From NCBI RefSeq assembly GCF_000527095.1, contig NZ_AZUN01000001.1, positions 1,054,001 through 1,118,000 on the forward strand: a stretch of 64,000 nucleotides of DNA. Reading direction: 5' to 3'. The translations under genes and the position numbers were made by a program. A model generated the notes under the pieces. The model did no database searches and was not told where the DNA came from. It saw nothing but the letters and a program-made list of their open reading frames with translations. This document shows, one piece after another, positions 55,810-63,440 of the stretch (position 1 is the stretch's first letter; every line of letters starts with the position of its first letter). The stretch comes from Methylomicrobium lacus LW14 (GTDB lineage: Bacteria > Pseudomonadota > Gammaproteobacteria > Methylococcales > Methylomonadaceae).

Positions 55810-56496
55810 ATGACACATAAAATCAGCAAAAAAATCGTCGGCTACAAGGTGCTGACCCAAGAAGACAAAGCCGCCGCCGCACAGGCCGTAGTCGAGACGA
55901 AACATAAAGACCTGGAACAGATGCACGAAAACGTCGAGCGCCCGGAAGTTCTGGTCGGCTCGACCTATAAGATCAAGACCCCGCAGTCCGAGCATGCGCT
56001 GTACATCACGATCAACGATATGATCCTGAACCAGGGCACCGAATACGAAGAGCGCCGCCCGTACGAAATCTTCATCAACTCGAAGAACATGGAGCATTTC
56101 CAGTGGGTTCTGGCGTTGACGCGGGTTATCTCGGCGGTGTTCCGGAAAGGCGGCGACGCCTGCTTCCTGGTCGAAGAGCTGAAAGCGGTGTTCGACCCGC
56201 GCGGCGGCTATTTCAAGAAAGGCGGCGTATTCATGCCGTCGCTGGTCGCCGAAATCGGCCATGCGATCGAAGCGCACATGAAGCACATCGGCATGATCAA
56301 GCCGGAAGCGATGACCGACCACCAGAAAAAGCTGCTCGACGAGAAACGCCGCGAGTTTGAAGAGCTGCATGGAACGTCCGAAGGCCAAGCTTTCCCTGAA
56401 AAGGCCGTGCTCTGCAATAAATGCAGCACCAAGGCGATGGTGATGATGGACGGGTGTATGACTTGTTTGAATTGTGGGGAGAGTAAGTGTGGGTGA
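55810..56496 (+). CDS. B12-dependent ribonucleotide reductase, NrdJb
   Basis: 228 residues from ATG 55810, 14 bp after nrdJa. It supplies the C-terminal part of the class II enzyme: a TSCPD-like domain (about 85-160: EIFINSKNMEHFQWVLAL, in part) and a Cys-rich end CNKCSTKAMV then CMTCLNCGESKCG, the mobile thiol tail that re-reduces the active site. The arrangement indicates a heteromeric enzyme. The 3' end is overlapped by the following AT-rich gene. Confidence 0.92.
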   Translation: MTHKISKKIVGYKVLTQEDKAAAAQAVVETKHKDLEQMHENVERPEVLVGSTYKIKTPQSEHALYITINDMILNQGTEYEERRPYEIFINSKNMEHFQWVLALTRVISAVFRKGGDACFLVEELKAVFDPRGGYFKKGGVFMPSLVAEIGHAIEAHMKHIGMIKPEAMTDHQKKLLDEKRREFEELHGTSEGQAFPEKAVLCNKCSTKAMVMMDGCMTCLNCGESKCG

Positions 56497-57007
56497 TTTT
56501 CTAAGCTCAGTACCGTTTATTGCTATTGCTATTTCGTTAGCATCACTTTATTTTTCTAGAAAATCGTGGTTACAGTCTAACAGACCTATTATTACGGCAT
56601 TTGTTAGTGATCATGCTAAGGGAAACATTTCAACTGCATTAAACTTAGTGATTTCTAACACAGGTAATCGGCCAGCAACTAACGTGCGCCTAATAGCGTC
56701 AGAAAACGATATTTTGAGATTAATAAAACCGACTGCACAAGCAAAACGAAAGAAAATGATACTCGATTGTTTTCAAGAATCTGCCATAATCCCAATTTTG
56801 CGCAATGGGGAAGAACTTTCAACATGCTTCGGGGCGATAACTAGAAATGATACCGATGAAAACTGGATGGTGAATGGCGCTCAAATTGAAATAAGAGTTG
56901 AATACAGCGATTTAGATGGTCGCTTTTATAAATCAGAAATGCCGTTAAAAATTTACTCAAGAGAAGGATTTGCAGGTGGATTTTGGAAAGAACCATCGAT
57001 GGGATGA
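56489..57007 (+). CDS. AT-rich membrane-anchored hypothetical protein
   Basis: 172 residues from GTG 56489 with GGGGAGAG about 8 bp upstream, overlapping the nrdJb end by 8 bases. An N-terminal helix (VPFIAIAISLASLYFS) anchors a polar domain with no recognised motif (ISTALNLVISNTGNRPATNV suggests a beta-sandwich). Composition is far more AT-rich than nrdJ, indicating transfer. Unknown function. Confidence 0.55.
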   Translation: MGDFLSSVPFIAIAISLASLYFSRKSWLQSNRPIITAFVSDHAKGNISTALNLVISNTGNRPATNVRLIASENDILRLIKPTAQAKRKKMILDCFQESAIIPILRNGEELSTCFGAITRNDTDENWMVNGAQIEIRVEYSDLDGRFYKSEMPLKIYSREGFAGGFWKEPSMG

Positions 57008-57185
57008 GGTATAAAGCCCGTCAATCGCGATTGATTCCCTGAAACTAACTGCAACAACAGCCAATTATTATGGAAGCGTACCGTGTACTTTTTTGAGGGA
57101 CCACAGGGCCGTAGGGCCGTAGGTGCGATTACCGTAGCGTAATTGCACCTCCTATGTGTTTTCATTAGCCTCGTAGGACGACTTT

Positions 57186-57761
57186 ATGAAAGCCAAAATA
57201 AATGGTTTTAACTCAATTTCAAAAAAAATTGATTCTTTAATTTATATTTCGATCAATTCAAGTTCAATCTTGGCAATTTGCAATGATATATTAATTCGCT
57301 ATCAAGGCGTAGATAGTGATGTTGAAAAAAATGCCTGTGTTCAGATTATTACAAACCTTTGCAATAAGTTAAAAGAATCTGGTTTGAATGGAGAAAAACA
57401 GATAAAAAATGTTATTTCTTTCTTTGATGGCAAGATTCCTCATTCCATAGCTTGGTCTTATGAAATGAATAGCTATAGGCTATCACGTAGAGATCCGACG
57501 CTTATCAAATCAGATTTTCAACTTGAAGAGGAAGCAAAAGCTATCAGAGACCGACAGCTTAATCAAAAAGAAAAGCGTGCTCTTCAAAATAGAGAAAAGA
57601 TGGAGAAATTGGCGGACTACGACGCATTAAAAATGCAACTCACAGAGAGCGAAGAAAAGTATTCAAACTTGGTAAAAGATTACACACTTTTAAAAGCTCG
57701 TTATGAAGACTTAATAGCTAATAATCATGTTCGTAATGAGTCTGAGGAAAATAGGGGATGA
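57186..57761 (+). CDS. AT-rich hypothetical coiled-coil protein
   Basis: 191 residues. The first 110 residues are helical and Ile/Ser/Asn-rich; about 110-190 is a charged coiled coil (KEKRALQNREKMEKL, then MQLTESEEKYSNLV). AT-rich, with a plain AT-rich ribosome site. Together with the previous gene it forms a pair of orphan genes wedged between nrdJ and repeats. No family recognised. Confidence 0.5.
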   Translation: MKAKINGFNSISKKIDSLIYISINSSSILAICNDILIRYQGVDSDVEKNACVQIITNLCNKLKESGLNGEKQIKNVISFFDGKIPHSIAWSYEMNSYRLSRRDPTLIKSDFQLEEEAKAIRDRQLNQKEKRALQNREKMEKLADYDALKMQLTESEEKYSNLVKDYTLLKARYEDLIANNHVRNESEENRG

Positions 57762-57773
57762 CCGCTTAGGGGC

Positions 57774-57911
57774 CAGGACCGTAGGGCGGATTCGCGCCAG
57801 CAATCCGCCGGGAACGGAGACAGGCTTCGAAATGGCGGATTGCCTTCGGCGAAACCGCCCATCCTAATATTTTTTTGCCATGTAGCATCCTCATCGCGTA
57901 TTTTGGGGCTG
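57774..57911 (+). repeat. Direct repeat around the DUF421 gene, left copy
   Basis: About 137 bp beginning CCAGGACCGTAGGGCGGATT, with inner palindrome halves GCAATCCGCC / GGCGGATTGC. The right copy is at 58595-58731. Both contain GGAGACAGGCTTCGAAATGG unchanged. Confidence 0.75.
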
Positions 57912-57917
57912 TCTACA

Positions 57918-57958
57918 GAAACGTTGTAGGGTACGCTTTGCGTACCCTACAACGTTTC
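57918..57958. repeat. Perfect 18-bp hairpin
   Basis: GAAACGTTGTAGGGTACG and CGTACCCTACAACGTTTC around a CTTTG loop. No T run; a REP-type element rather than a terminator. Confidence 0.6.
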
Positions 57959-58096
57959 GTACCGTCGCAATATATTTTTTCGGAGGTTGTCGTGTCAGAT
58001 TATCGCCACTGCACTATGTCGGATGGATGCTTTGCTTGCTTCGTCCCGTCAGCTCGACGTTAGGCATCAGAAGACCAAATCAGGAGATATATAAAT

Positions 58097-58591
58097 ATGC
58101 ATGAAATAGATTGGACCTCAATCTTCATTCCAACTTTAAGTCTGATAGAGATAGTGATAAGAGGTACTATCATCTATCTTGTGTTATTTTTCTTTTTGCG
58201 TCTTCTTCGCCGTGATACAGGTTCTATCGGAATAGCAGATCTGCTTGTGGTGGTGCTGATAGCAGATGCCGCCCAAAATGCTTTGGGCAGTAAATATGAG
58301 TCGATCACGGAAGGAATAGTACTTGTCGGAACAATTTTTTTCTGGAACTATGCCCTGGATTGGTTGGCGTATAAATTCCCTGCGTTTCAAGGATTAGTCA
58401 GACCGAAGCCACTTTTACTGATAGAGAATGGTGTGTTAATGCGGCGAAACTTGCAGAAGGAAATGATAACGAAAGAAGAGCTCATGAGCCAATTAAGAGA
58501 GCAAGGAATCGAAGAAATTACGGAGGTAAAGGAGTGCTACTTGGAAGGTGACGGGAAAATAAGTATTGTTGCCAAGTCAGGCAGAACTTAA
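58097..58591 (+). CDS. DUF421 (YetF-like) membrane protein
   Basis: 164 residues. Three N-terminal membrane helices (about 15-38, 45-62, 70-92) precede a cytoplasmic domain starting PKPLLLIENGVLM and ending VAKSGRT, the DUF421 pattern. Function unknown; Bacillus relatives are sporulation-associated. The gene is AT-rich and lies between two direct repeats, suggesting it arrived with them. Confidence 0.85.
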   Translation: MHEIDWTSIFIPTLSLIEIVIRGTIIYLVLFFFLRLLRRDTGSIGIADLLVVVLIADAAQNALGSKYESITEGIVLVGTIFFWNYALDWLAYKFPAFQGLVRPKPLLLIENGVLMRRNLQKEMITKEELMSQLREQGIEEITEVKECYLEGDGKISIVAKSGRT

Positions 58592-58594
58592 AGA

Positions 58595-58731
58595 CTAGGA
58601 CTGTAAGACCGATTCGCACCAGCAATCCGCCGAGAACGGAGACAGGCTTCGAAATGGCGGATTGCCTTCGGCGAATCCGCCCTGCTATTTTATTGCAATG
58701 AAGCATACGCATCGCGTGCCTTTTGTGGCCT
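58595..58731 (+). repeat. Direct repeat around the DUF421 gene, right copy
   Basis: Aligns along about 137 bp with 57774-57911, differing at scattered positions, so the duplication is not recent. Confidence 0.75.
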
Positions 58732-58956
58732 GATTTAACGAAACTTTTGAAAAAACAAAAAAGACTAAGTCCGTAAAGCGGAGGAACTTTTGAAAATAGT
58801 AGGCGAAGCGTGCCCTACTTCGCGCCCTGCGGGACCAACTCAAGTCCCTCCGAAATTTTATTTCTACACACCCCGAACTCCGTGGCAAAACCGAAAAAAA
58901 CAAAATCAAAGTCTGAAGCAAAGTCCGAAGGCAATTCGGGGCGCAAAGGCCTGGCA

Positions 58957-59253
58957 ATGGACTCTTTTTGCGCCTGGGATGGCGACATCCTGGTACTGAA
59001 TATTCTCGGCACGCCGAGCGCAAACAAGGATGCCATCGGCAAGCCCAAAGGCCATCAACTCAAAGTGAGCGTCACCGCCGCGCCGGTTGGCGGCCGGGCA
59101 ACCGACCATATGGTTCGATTCCTGGCAAAAGAATTTGGAGTGACGGCCAATGATATTGAAGTGGTATTCGGACGCTTCAATGTCAATAAGCAATTACGCA
59201 TTAAATCGCCCAAGCAACTGCCATCCGTGATCAGCAAGCATTTATCCCAATAA
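58957..59253 (+). CDS. DUF167 (YggU) family protein
   Basis: 98 residues from ATG 58957. CAWDGDILVLNILGTP then LKVSVTAAPVGGRAT and VVFGRFNVNKQLRIKSPK match the DUF167 fold, function unknown. A GTG at 58882 would add 25 Lys/Ser-rich residues absent from most members. The sequence from 58732 upstream holds nothing else I can support. It precedes the EthD gene by 13 bp. Confidence 0.85.
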   Translation: MDSFCAWDGDILVLNILGTPSANKDAIGKPKGHQLKVSVTAAPVGGRATDHMVRFLAKEFGVTANDIEVVFGRFNVNKQLRIKSPKQLPSVISKHLSQ

Positions 59254-59266
59254 ACAGCCCATAACA

Positions 59267-59590
59267 ATGATAAAAATCAGCATCCTCTACCCAAACAATC
59301 CGGGCAACCGGTTCGATCTGAGATACTATGTCGAAACGCACATGCCGATGTCCATTGACCTCTTGGGCGCGCATCCGGGCTTCAAAGGGGTTTCCGTGGA
59401 ACAGGGCCTCGGCGGCCTCATTCCTGGCAGCGAAGCCGCCTATGTCGCGATGTGCCATTTCCTGTTCGACTCGCTTGAAGATTTCATCGCGGCTTTCACG
59501 CCTCACGCCGACGTGCTTCAGGGCGATATGCCGAACTACACCGATATCGAGCCGGTGATTCAATTTAATGAAGTGTTGATTTCTCGGTAG
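59267..59590 (+). CDS. EthD-family protein
   Basis: 107 residues, ferredoxin-like dimeric alpha-beta barrel. ILYPNNPGNRFDLRYYVETH is cut here at 20 residues; HMPMSIDLLGAHPGFKG follows. EthD proteins are small enzymes or ligand-binders, some linked to ether or aromatic degradation; no reaction can be assigned. Probably co-transcribed with the DUF167 gene. A dead copy lies at 15956-16140. Confidence 0.85.
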   Translation: MIKISILYPNNPGNRFDLRYYVETHMPMSIDLLGAHPGFKGVSVEQGLGGLIPGSEAAYVAMCHFLFDSLEDFIAAFTPHADVLQGDMPNYTDIEPVIQFNEVLISR

Positions 59591-59649
59591 CTGTTTATCG
59601 GGCAGGGTATTCATCCTATTTGCCCTACCCTAATGCCGTTATGTGTAAC

Positions 59650-59808
59650 GGCTTGCGTTTGAAAAAGGCCGGGCTTGCAATTATCACGTTTTTCAGCTCA
59701 AAATAACTGCCGCTGAAAATCCGTCCCGGCTCGCATTAAATGCAACTGAGCTTGCATTTATCCGCATGGGCTTGCAATCGATTTCTTCGGGCTCACATTG
59801 CCTGCAAC
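59650..59808. repeat. Degenerate 20-21-bp tandem repeat
   Basis: About seven units begin with a GGGCTTGCAAT-like core at 59650, 59671, 59727, 59748, 59768 and 59789, with weaker units between 59692 and 59726. Unit spacing is 20-21 bp. Units of the same kind occur in inverse orientation at 63050-63100. The rest of 59591-59920 has no gene. Confidence 0.55.
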
Positions 59809-59920
59809 TATTCCGGTTCAGCAGTGGACATTAAACGGGTAACCCGGCACGCAGCATTTTTTCACGCAACTCTCGGATCAAGCGTATTGTTGTTATCTCC
59901 TTTACATTTGGGTGCATATT

Positions 59921-60039
59921 ATGAAATGTAGATTTAGGTTCCCAACGGTAGCTTTCATTTGCTGCCTAAGTCTCTTCGAAGCTAACGCAAATGCCCAAGA
60001 AGCCATAAAAGCATGTGTCAAGGCGGAGGTGCAATCAAT
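59921..60039 (+). pseudogene. 5' part of a secreted-protein gene split by IS66 copy B
   Basis: ATG 59921 opens a signal peptide MKCRFRFPTVAFICCLSLFE then NANAQ. The frame runs into the IS left end at 60040 after ACVKAEVQS. The other part is at 62446-62883. If the IS and one target copy are removed, the two read in one frame as a 182-residue protein. Confidence 0.8.
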
Positions 60040-60116
60040 GTAAGCGTTCAACCGTACCGCCTATAAAATAATTTTCGTCTGTTGCATCCTGTCCTTTTTT
60101 TGTCAGGAGTTTTGGC

Positions 60117-60404
60117 ATGGCTATCACAGCGAAATGGCGTCAGCATATTGAAGCGTGGCAACGTAGCGGGCTATCACAAGCCGCGTATTGCGCCGAGCGG
60201 CAACTCAATGTCCGTACCTTCACGGCGCGTTTGAGCGACTATCGCAAATTGCCCCAGCCAGAGTCGGCAGCCTTAATACCGGTGCATGTTCAGCCGTCTG
60301 CGCCTGCCGCGATTGTCTTCACGCATGCCCAAGGTCACCGCCTGGAGTTGTCCGCTACCGTATCAGCGCGCTGGGTGGCTGAGTTGTTGCGATGCCTGGC
60401 TTGA
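60117..60404 (+). CDS. tnpA: IS66 accessory protein TnpA (copy B)
   Basis: 95 residues, same sequence as copy A. Helix-turn-helix of the Orf1 type; tnpB starts 13 bases before its end. Confidence 0.9.
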   Translation: MAITAKWRQHIEAWQRSGLSQAAYCAERQLNVRTFTARLSDYRKLPQPESAALIPVHVQPSAPAAIVFTHAQGHRLELSATVSARWVAELLRCLA

Positions 60405-60742
60405 TTGCGAGTCCGGCACAGATCTGGCTGGCGGTGGCGCCGGTCGATATGCGGCGCGGCCTGGATGGCTTAACCGCAATCGTCCAGCAAAGCCTGGGGC
60501 ACCCGCCTGGCTGCGGATCGGCCTTCATCTTCCGCAACCGTGCCGGCAACCGCTTGCGCCTGTTGCTGTGGGACGGCAATGGGGTTTGGCTGTGCCAGCG
60601 GCGGTTGCATCGAGGCAGTTTTGTTTGGCCCAAAGCCTCTGACCCGGTCTTTGCGCTCAGTCAGGCCCAGTGGCAGTGGCTTGTGGCTGGTGTCGATTGG
60701 CAACGGCTATCGGCACAACCGTCAACAGAATGGCGGGTGTAA
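60392..60742 (+). CDS. tnpB: IS66 accessory protein TnpB (copy B)
   Basis: 116 residues, same sequence as copy A. PVDMRRGLDGL and the FIFRNRAGNRLRLLLWDGNG segment identify the family. Confidence 0.93.
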   Translation: MPGLIASPAQIWLAVAPVDMRRGLDGLTAIVQQSLGHPPGCGSAFIFRNRAGNRLRLLLWDGNGVWLCQRRLHRGSFVWPKASDPVFALSQAQWQWLVAGVDWQRLSAQPSTEWRV

Positions 60743-60806
60743 GGTACGGTATTGAAACCTAGTAAAATCAAGGCGTTCAGTGGGTTTATGCAGTATAATA
60801 ACGGCC

Positions 60807-62399
60807 ATGAATCCCCTCGCCAAACTCGATCAGTTGAACCTGGAGCCTTCGGCAAAAACCGAAGTAGCCGCATTGATTCAAGCGCTGATCGAGCAGGCTG
60901 AGCGGGATGCCAAAGCCATTCAGAGCAAAGACGTCAAAATCGCCGCGCTGACCCACGAGTTGGCGTATTACAAGCGCATCCGTTTCAGCACCAAGAGCGA
61001 AGCCTTGGCCCCGCTGCAGCGGGATGTGTTCGAGGAAACCTGGAACACGGATATTTCGGCCATCGACGCGGAAGTCGAGCAACTGCAAGATGCCAGTCCT
61101 TGTACCACGGTGGTCCGCCCCAAACGCCTGCGCGCCGGCCGGCAACCGTTACCGTCTCACTTGCCGCGCATCGAACACCGCCACGAACCCGAATCCTGCA
61201 CCTGCGGGCACTGCGGCCGGGAGTTGGTCAAGATCGGCGAAGATGTGACCGAGCAACTGGATGTCGAGCCGGCGAAGTTCTTCGTCCATCGCCATATCCG
61301 CCCGCAATATGCCTGCCGGAGCTGCGAGACCGTGACGGCGGCGTCGATTCCGCCGGCGGTGATCGATGGCGGTCTGGCGGCGGTCGGCTTGTTGAGCTGG
61401 GTGATGATCAGCAAATTCCAGGACCATCTGCCGCTCTACCGCTTGGAGCAGATCGCCGCCCGCGACGGCGTGATCTTGTCCCGTTCCACCCTGGCCGACT
61501 GGGTCGGACGTCTCGGCGTCGCCTTGGAACCTTTGGCGGATCGCCTGGCCTGGCATCTTCAACAACGGCCGAGTCTTCATGCCGATGAAACGCCGGTGCC
61601 GCAACTGGATCCCGGCAACGGCAAAACCAAGAAAGCCTACCTGTGGGCCTACCGCAGCAATGACCTACAACCGGGGCCCAAGATCATCGTCTTCGACTAT
61701 CAAGCCGGTCGCAGCGGCCGGCATGCCGGGCAGTTTCTAGGCGATTGGCAAGGCCATCTCGTGGTCGACGACTACGCCGGCTATAAAGCCTTGTTTGCGG
61801 CCGCCCGCGCCCATCCCGAAACTCGACTTCGGCTTGAGCCATGTATCGAACTGGCGTGTTGGGCGCATGCGCGGCGGAAATTCTTCGACCTGTTCCAGGC
61901 CAGCCAGAGCCCGATTGCGCAAGAAGCCTTACAGCGCATCGCGGTGCTGTATGCGATTGAAGCCGAAGGCCAAAGCCTGAGTTCAGCGGAACGCCAACGC
62001 CTGCGTGCCGAGAAAAGCCGGCCGGCACTGGCCGGCCTGCACGACTGGCTGCAACGCACCCGAACCCACGCCGCGCCCAATACCGCGACCGCTAAAGCCA
62101 TCGACTACAGCTTGAAACGCTGGATCGCTCTCACACGCTATGCTGAAACCGGCGATCTGCCAATCGACAACAACCCGATTGAAAACAGCATCCGACCTAT
62201 CGCTTTGGGTAAAAAGAACTGGCTCTTTGCCGGCTCGGAACGCGCCGGAAAACGCGCGGCTGTGATTCAAACCTTGCTCGGCACGGCCAAGCTCAACGGC
62301 CTCGATCCTTTGGCCTGGCTAAAAGACACCCTCGAAAAACTGCCTACCTGGCCTAACAGCCGTATCGACGAATTACTGCCTTTCGGCAAATCACATTAA
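60807..62399 (+). CDS. tnpC: IS66 transposase TnpC (copy B)
   Basis: 530 residues from ATG 60807. DDE transposase with zinc-binding cysteines, as in copy A. It carries Pro in QQRPSLH and Ile in PKIIVFD where copy A has Ser and Leu. The gene is intact, so this copy could be active and mobilise either element. Confidence 0.95.
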   Translation: MNPLAKLDQLNLEPSAKTEVAALIQALIEQAERDAKAIQSKDVKIAALTHELAYYKRIRFSTKSEALAPLQRDVFEETWNTDISAIDAEVEQLQDASPCTTVVRPKRLRAGRQPLPSHLPRIEHRHEPESCTCGHCGRELVKIGEDVTEQLDVEPAKFFVHRHIRPQYACRSCETVTAASIPPAVIDGGLAAVGLLSWVMISKFQDHLPLYRLEQIAARDGVILSRSTLADWVGRLGVALEPLADRLAWHLQQRPSLHADETPVPQLDPGNGKTKKAYLWAYRSNDLQPGPKIIVFDYQAGRSGRHAGQFLGDWQGHLVVDDYAGYKALFAAARAHPETRLRLEPCIELACWAHARRKFFDLFQASQSPIAQEALQRIAVLYAIEAEGQSLSSAERQRLRAEKSRPALAGLHDWLQRTRTHAAPNTATAKAIDYSLKRWIALTRYAETGDLPIDNNPIENSIRPIALGKKNWLFAGSERAGKRAAVIQTLLGTAKLNGLDPLAWLKDTLEKLPTWPNSRIDELLPFGKSH

Positions 62400-62445
62400 A
62401 TCACGCCCCCATCAACCTCGCTATGTGGTAGGGTTGGACGCTTAC

Positions 62446-62883
62446 CAATCAATCAATATCTCAGCGGAATCAGAGATGGAGATATTTGTCGATGCGCCGC
62501 CCAAAAAGCCCTCAATAGAAACAGTAGCCGCATCACTACCGACTTCAACACCAAAAGGAATAAAAAAATTAGTCGTCGTTGCTCTAGGCCCCGTGCTGGG
62601 TTCTATGGATTCACATCAGGTAGAAACCGATCTGAAGTGCACAGAAAAAGGACTAGCTCTCACGGTAATGCTTACACGCTCTGCGGATTATCACGGCGCT
62701 CACTTAAAGAACGTACTTTGGAGACCGAAAATACAACTGACTATGGTTTTACATCAACCCGAGGCGACTCTCGAAACCATGTGGAATATGCGTCTGACTA
62801 CTGGTGCTCAAGTTCATCATGCTCAATTTCCTCCATATTCAGACCAAATATTTCCTATTATTCTATCGAAAACACTTCGCTAG
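62446..62883 (+). pseudogene. 3' part of the secreted-protein gene split by IS66 copy B
   Basis: After the target duplication the frame reads NISAESEMEIFVDAPP and continues LVVVALGPVLGSMD, with a stop at 62881. Any start codon for this part lies inside the IS (62425), so it is not an independent gene. No family recognised for the joined protein; it is exported and mainly polar. Confidence 0.8.
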
Positions 62884-63049
62884 CGGCCTCTTTCGCGGGC
62901 GCGAAAAATAGCGTTTCTTTGGAGTGTACCTTTACGGGACGGGCCACTGAGACATCTTTCGTGTATCAATAGGGTTAAATTTAGATTATTGAGGCATTCC
63001 GGCATGAAAGCCTAGACCTAAATGAGACGAAATCTGGCTCGTCCTACAG

Positions 63050-63100
63050 TTGCATTTAAAGTGAGCCCGCGAAAATGGATTGCGAGCCGGTGCGGATAAA
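63050..63100 (-). repeat. Inverse copy of the 20-21-bp repeat
   Basis: Read on the minus strand: CCGGCTCGCAATCCATTTTC then GCGGGCTCACTTTAAATGCA, two 20-bp units matching those at 59750-59808. Confidence 0.6.
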
Positions 63101-63143
63101 ATCACGAATAATTGATTGGGAGAAAGCTTGCTTTAATAAGATT

Positions 63144-63160
63144 CTATTGTCAGATAATAG
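63144..63160. repeat. Palindrome CTATTGTCAGATAATAG, copy 4
   Basis: Fourth member of the 9231/9351/9567 family, with the same AATAAGATT just before it. It lies 33 bp before the candidate small frame at 63193. Confidence 0.6.
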
Positions 63161-63192
63161 GAAATATACTACTTTTCCAAACAGGGAATGCC

Positions 63193-63306
63193 ATGTTGTC
63201 TCAAAGAATCCGATTGAAAGCCTCATTACGCACCGTTTTCACGGTGTTTAAGGATGCGCATGACGAGCTGATTGCCCGACTGAATGATGTTGCTAATCCA
63301 GCCTAA
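63193..63306 (+). CDS. Very small hypothetical protein candidate
   Basis: 37 residues, MLSQRIRLKASLRTVFTVFK onward, ending VANPA. The ribosome site (CAGGGAA) is fair and the palindrome lies just upstream. Basic, amphipathic helix; could be a regulatory peptide or chance. Nothing else in 62884-63440 looks coding. Confidence 0.3.
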   Translation: MLSQRIRLKASLRTVFTVFKDAHDELIARLNDVANPA

Positions 63307-63440
63307 TTTACCTTAAGTTTTTTAAGGTTGAATTTAACTTCATAAGATAAATTAAATTTTATAGGGAAATAAAGCTGGGCTTTACAGTCACGGCTTCACG
63401 GTTCCATTGAATACTTTTCCATAAAAGAGCGTGTTTCAGT

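Larger units (their letters stand above)
60040..62445 (+). mobile_element. IS66-family insertion sequence, copy B
   Basis: 2,406 bp, same ends as copy A but in the opposite orientation. Target duplication CAATCAAT at 60032-60039 and 62446-62453. It encodes tnpA, tnpB and tnpC on the plus strand and differs from copy A at only a few bases I noticed. Confidence 0.97.

Noticed and set aside
49778..62453. Composite transposon carrying nrdJ
   Set aside because: The two IS66 copies have different target duplications at their own ends, so each arrived alone.
62425..62883. Independent 152-residue gene starting inside the IS
   Set aside because: Its first codons are IS66 end sequence; the rest is the 3' half of the interrupted gene.
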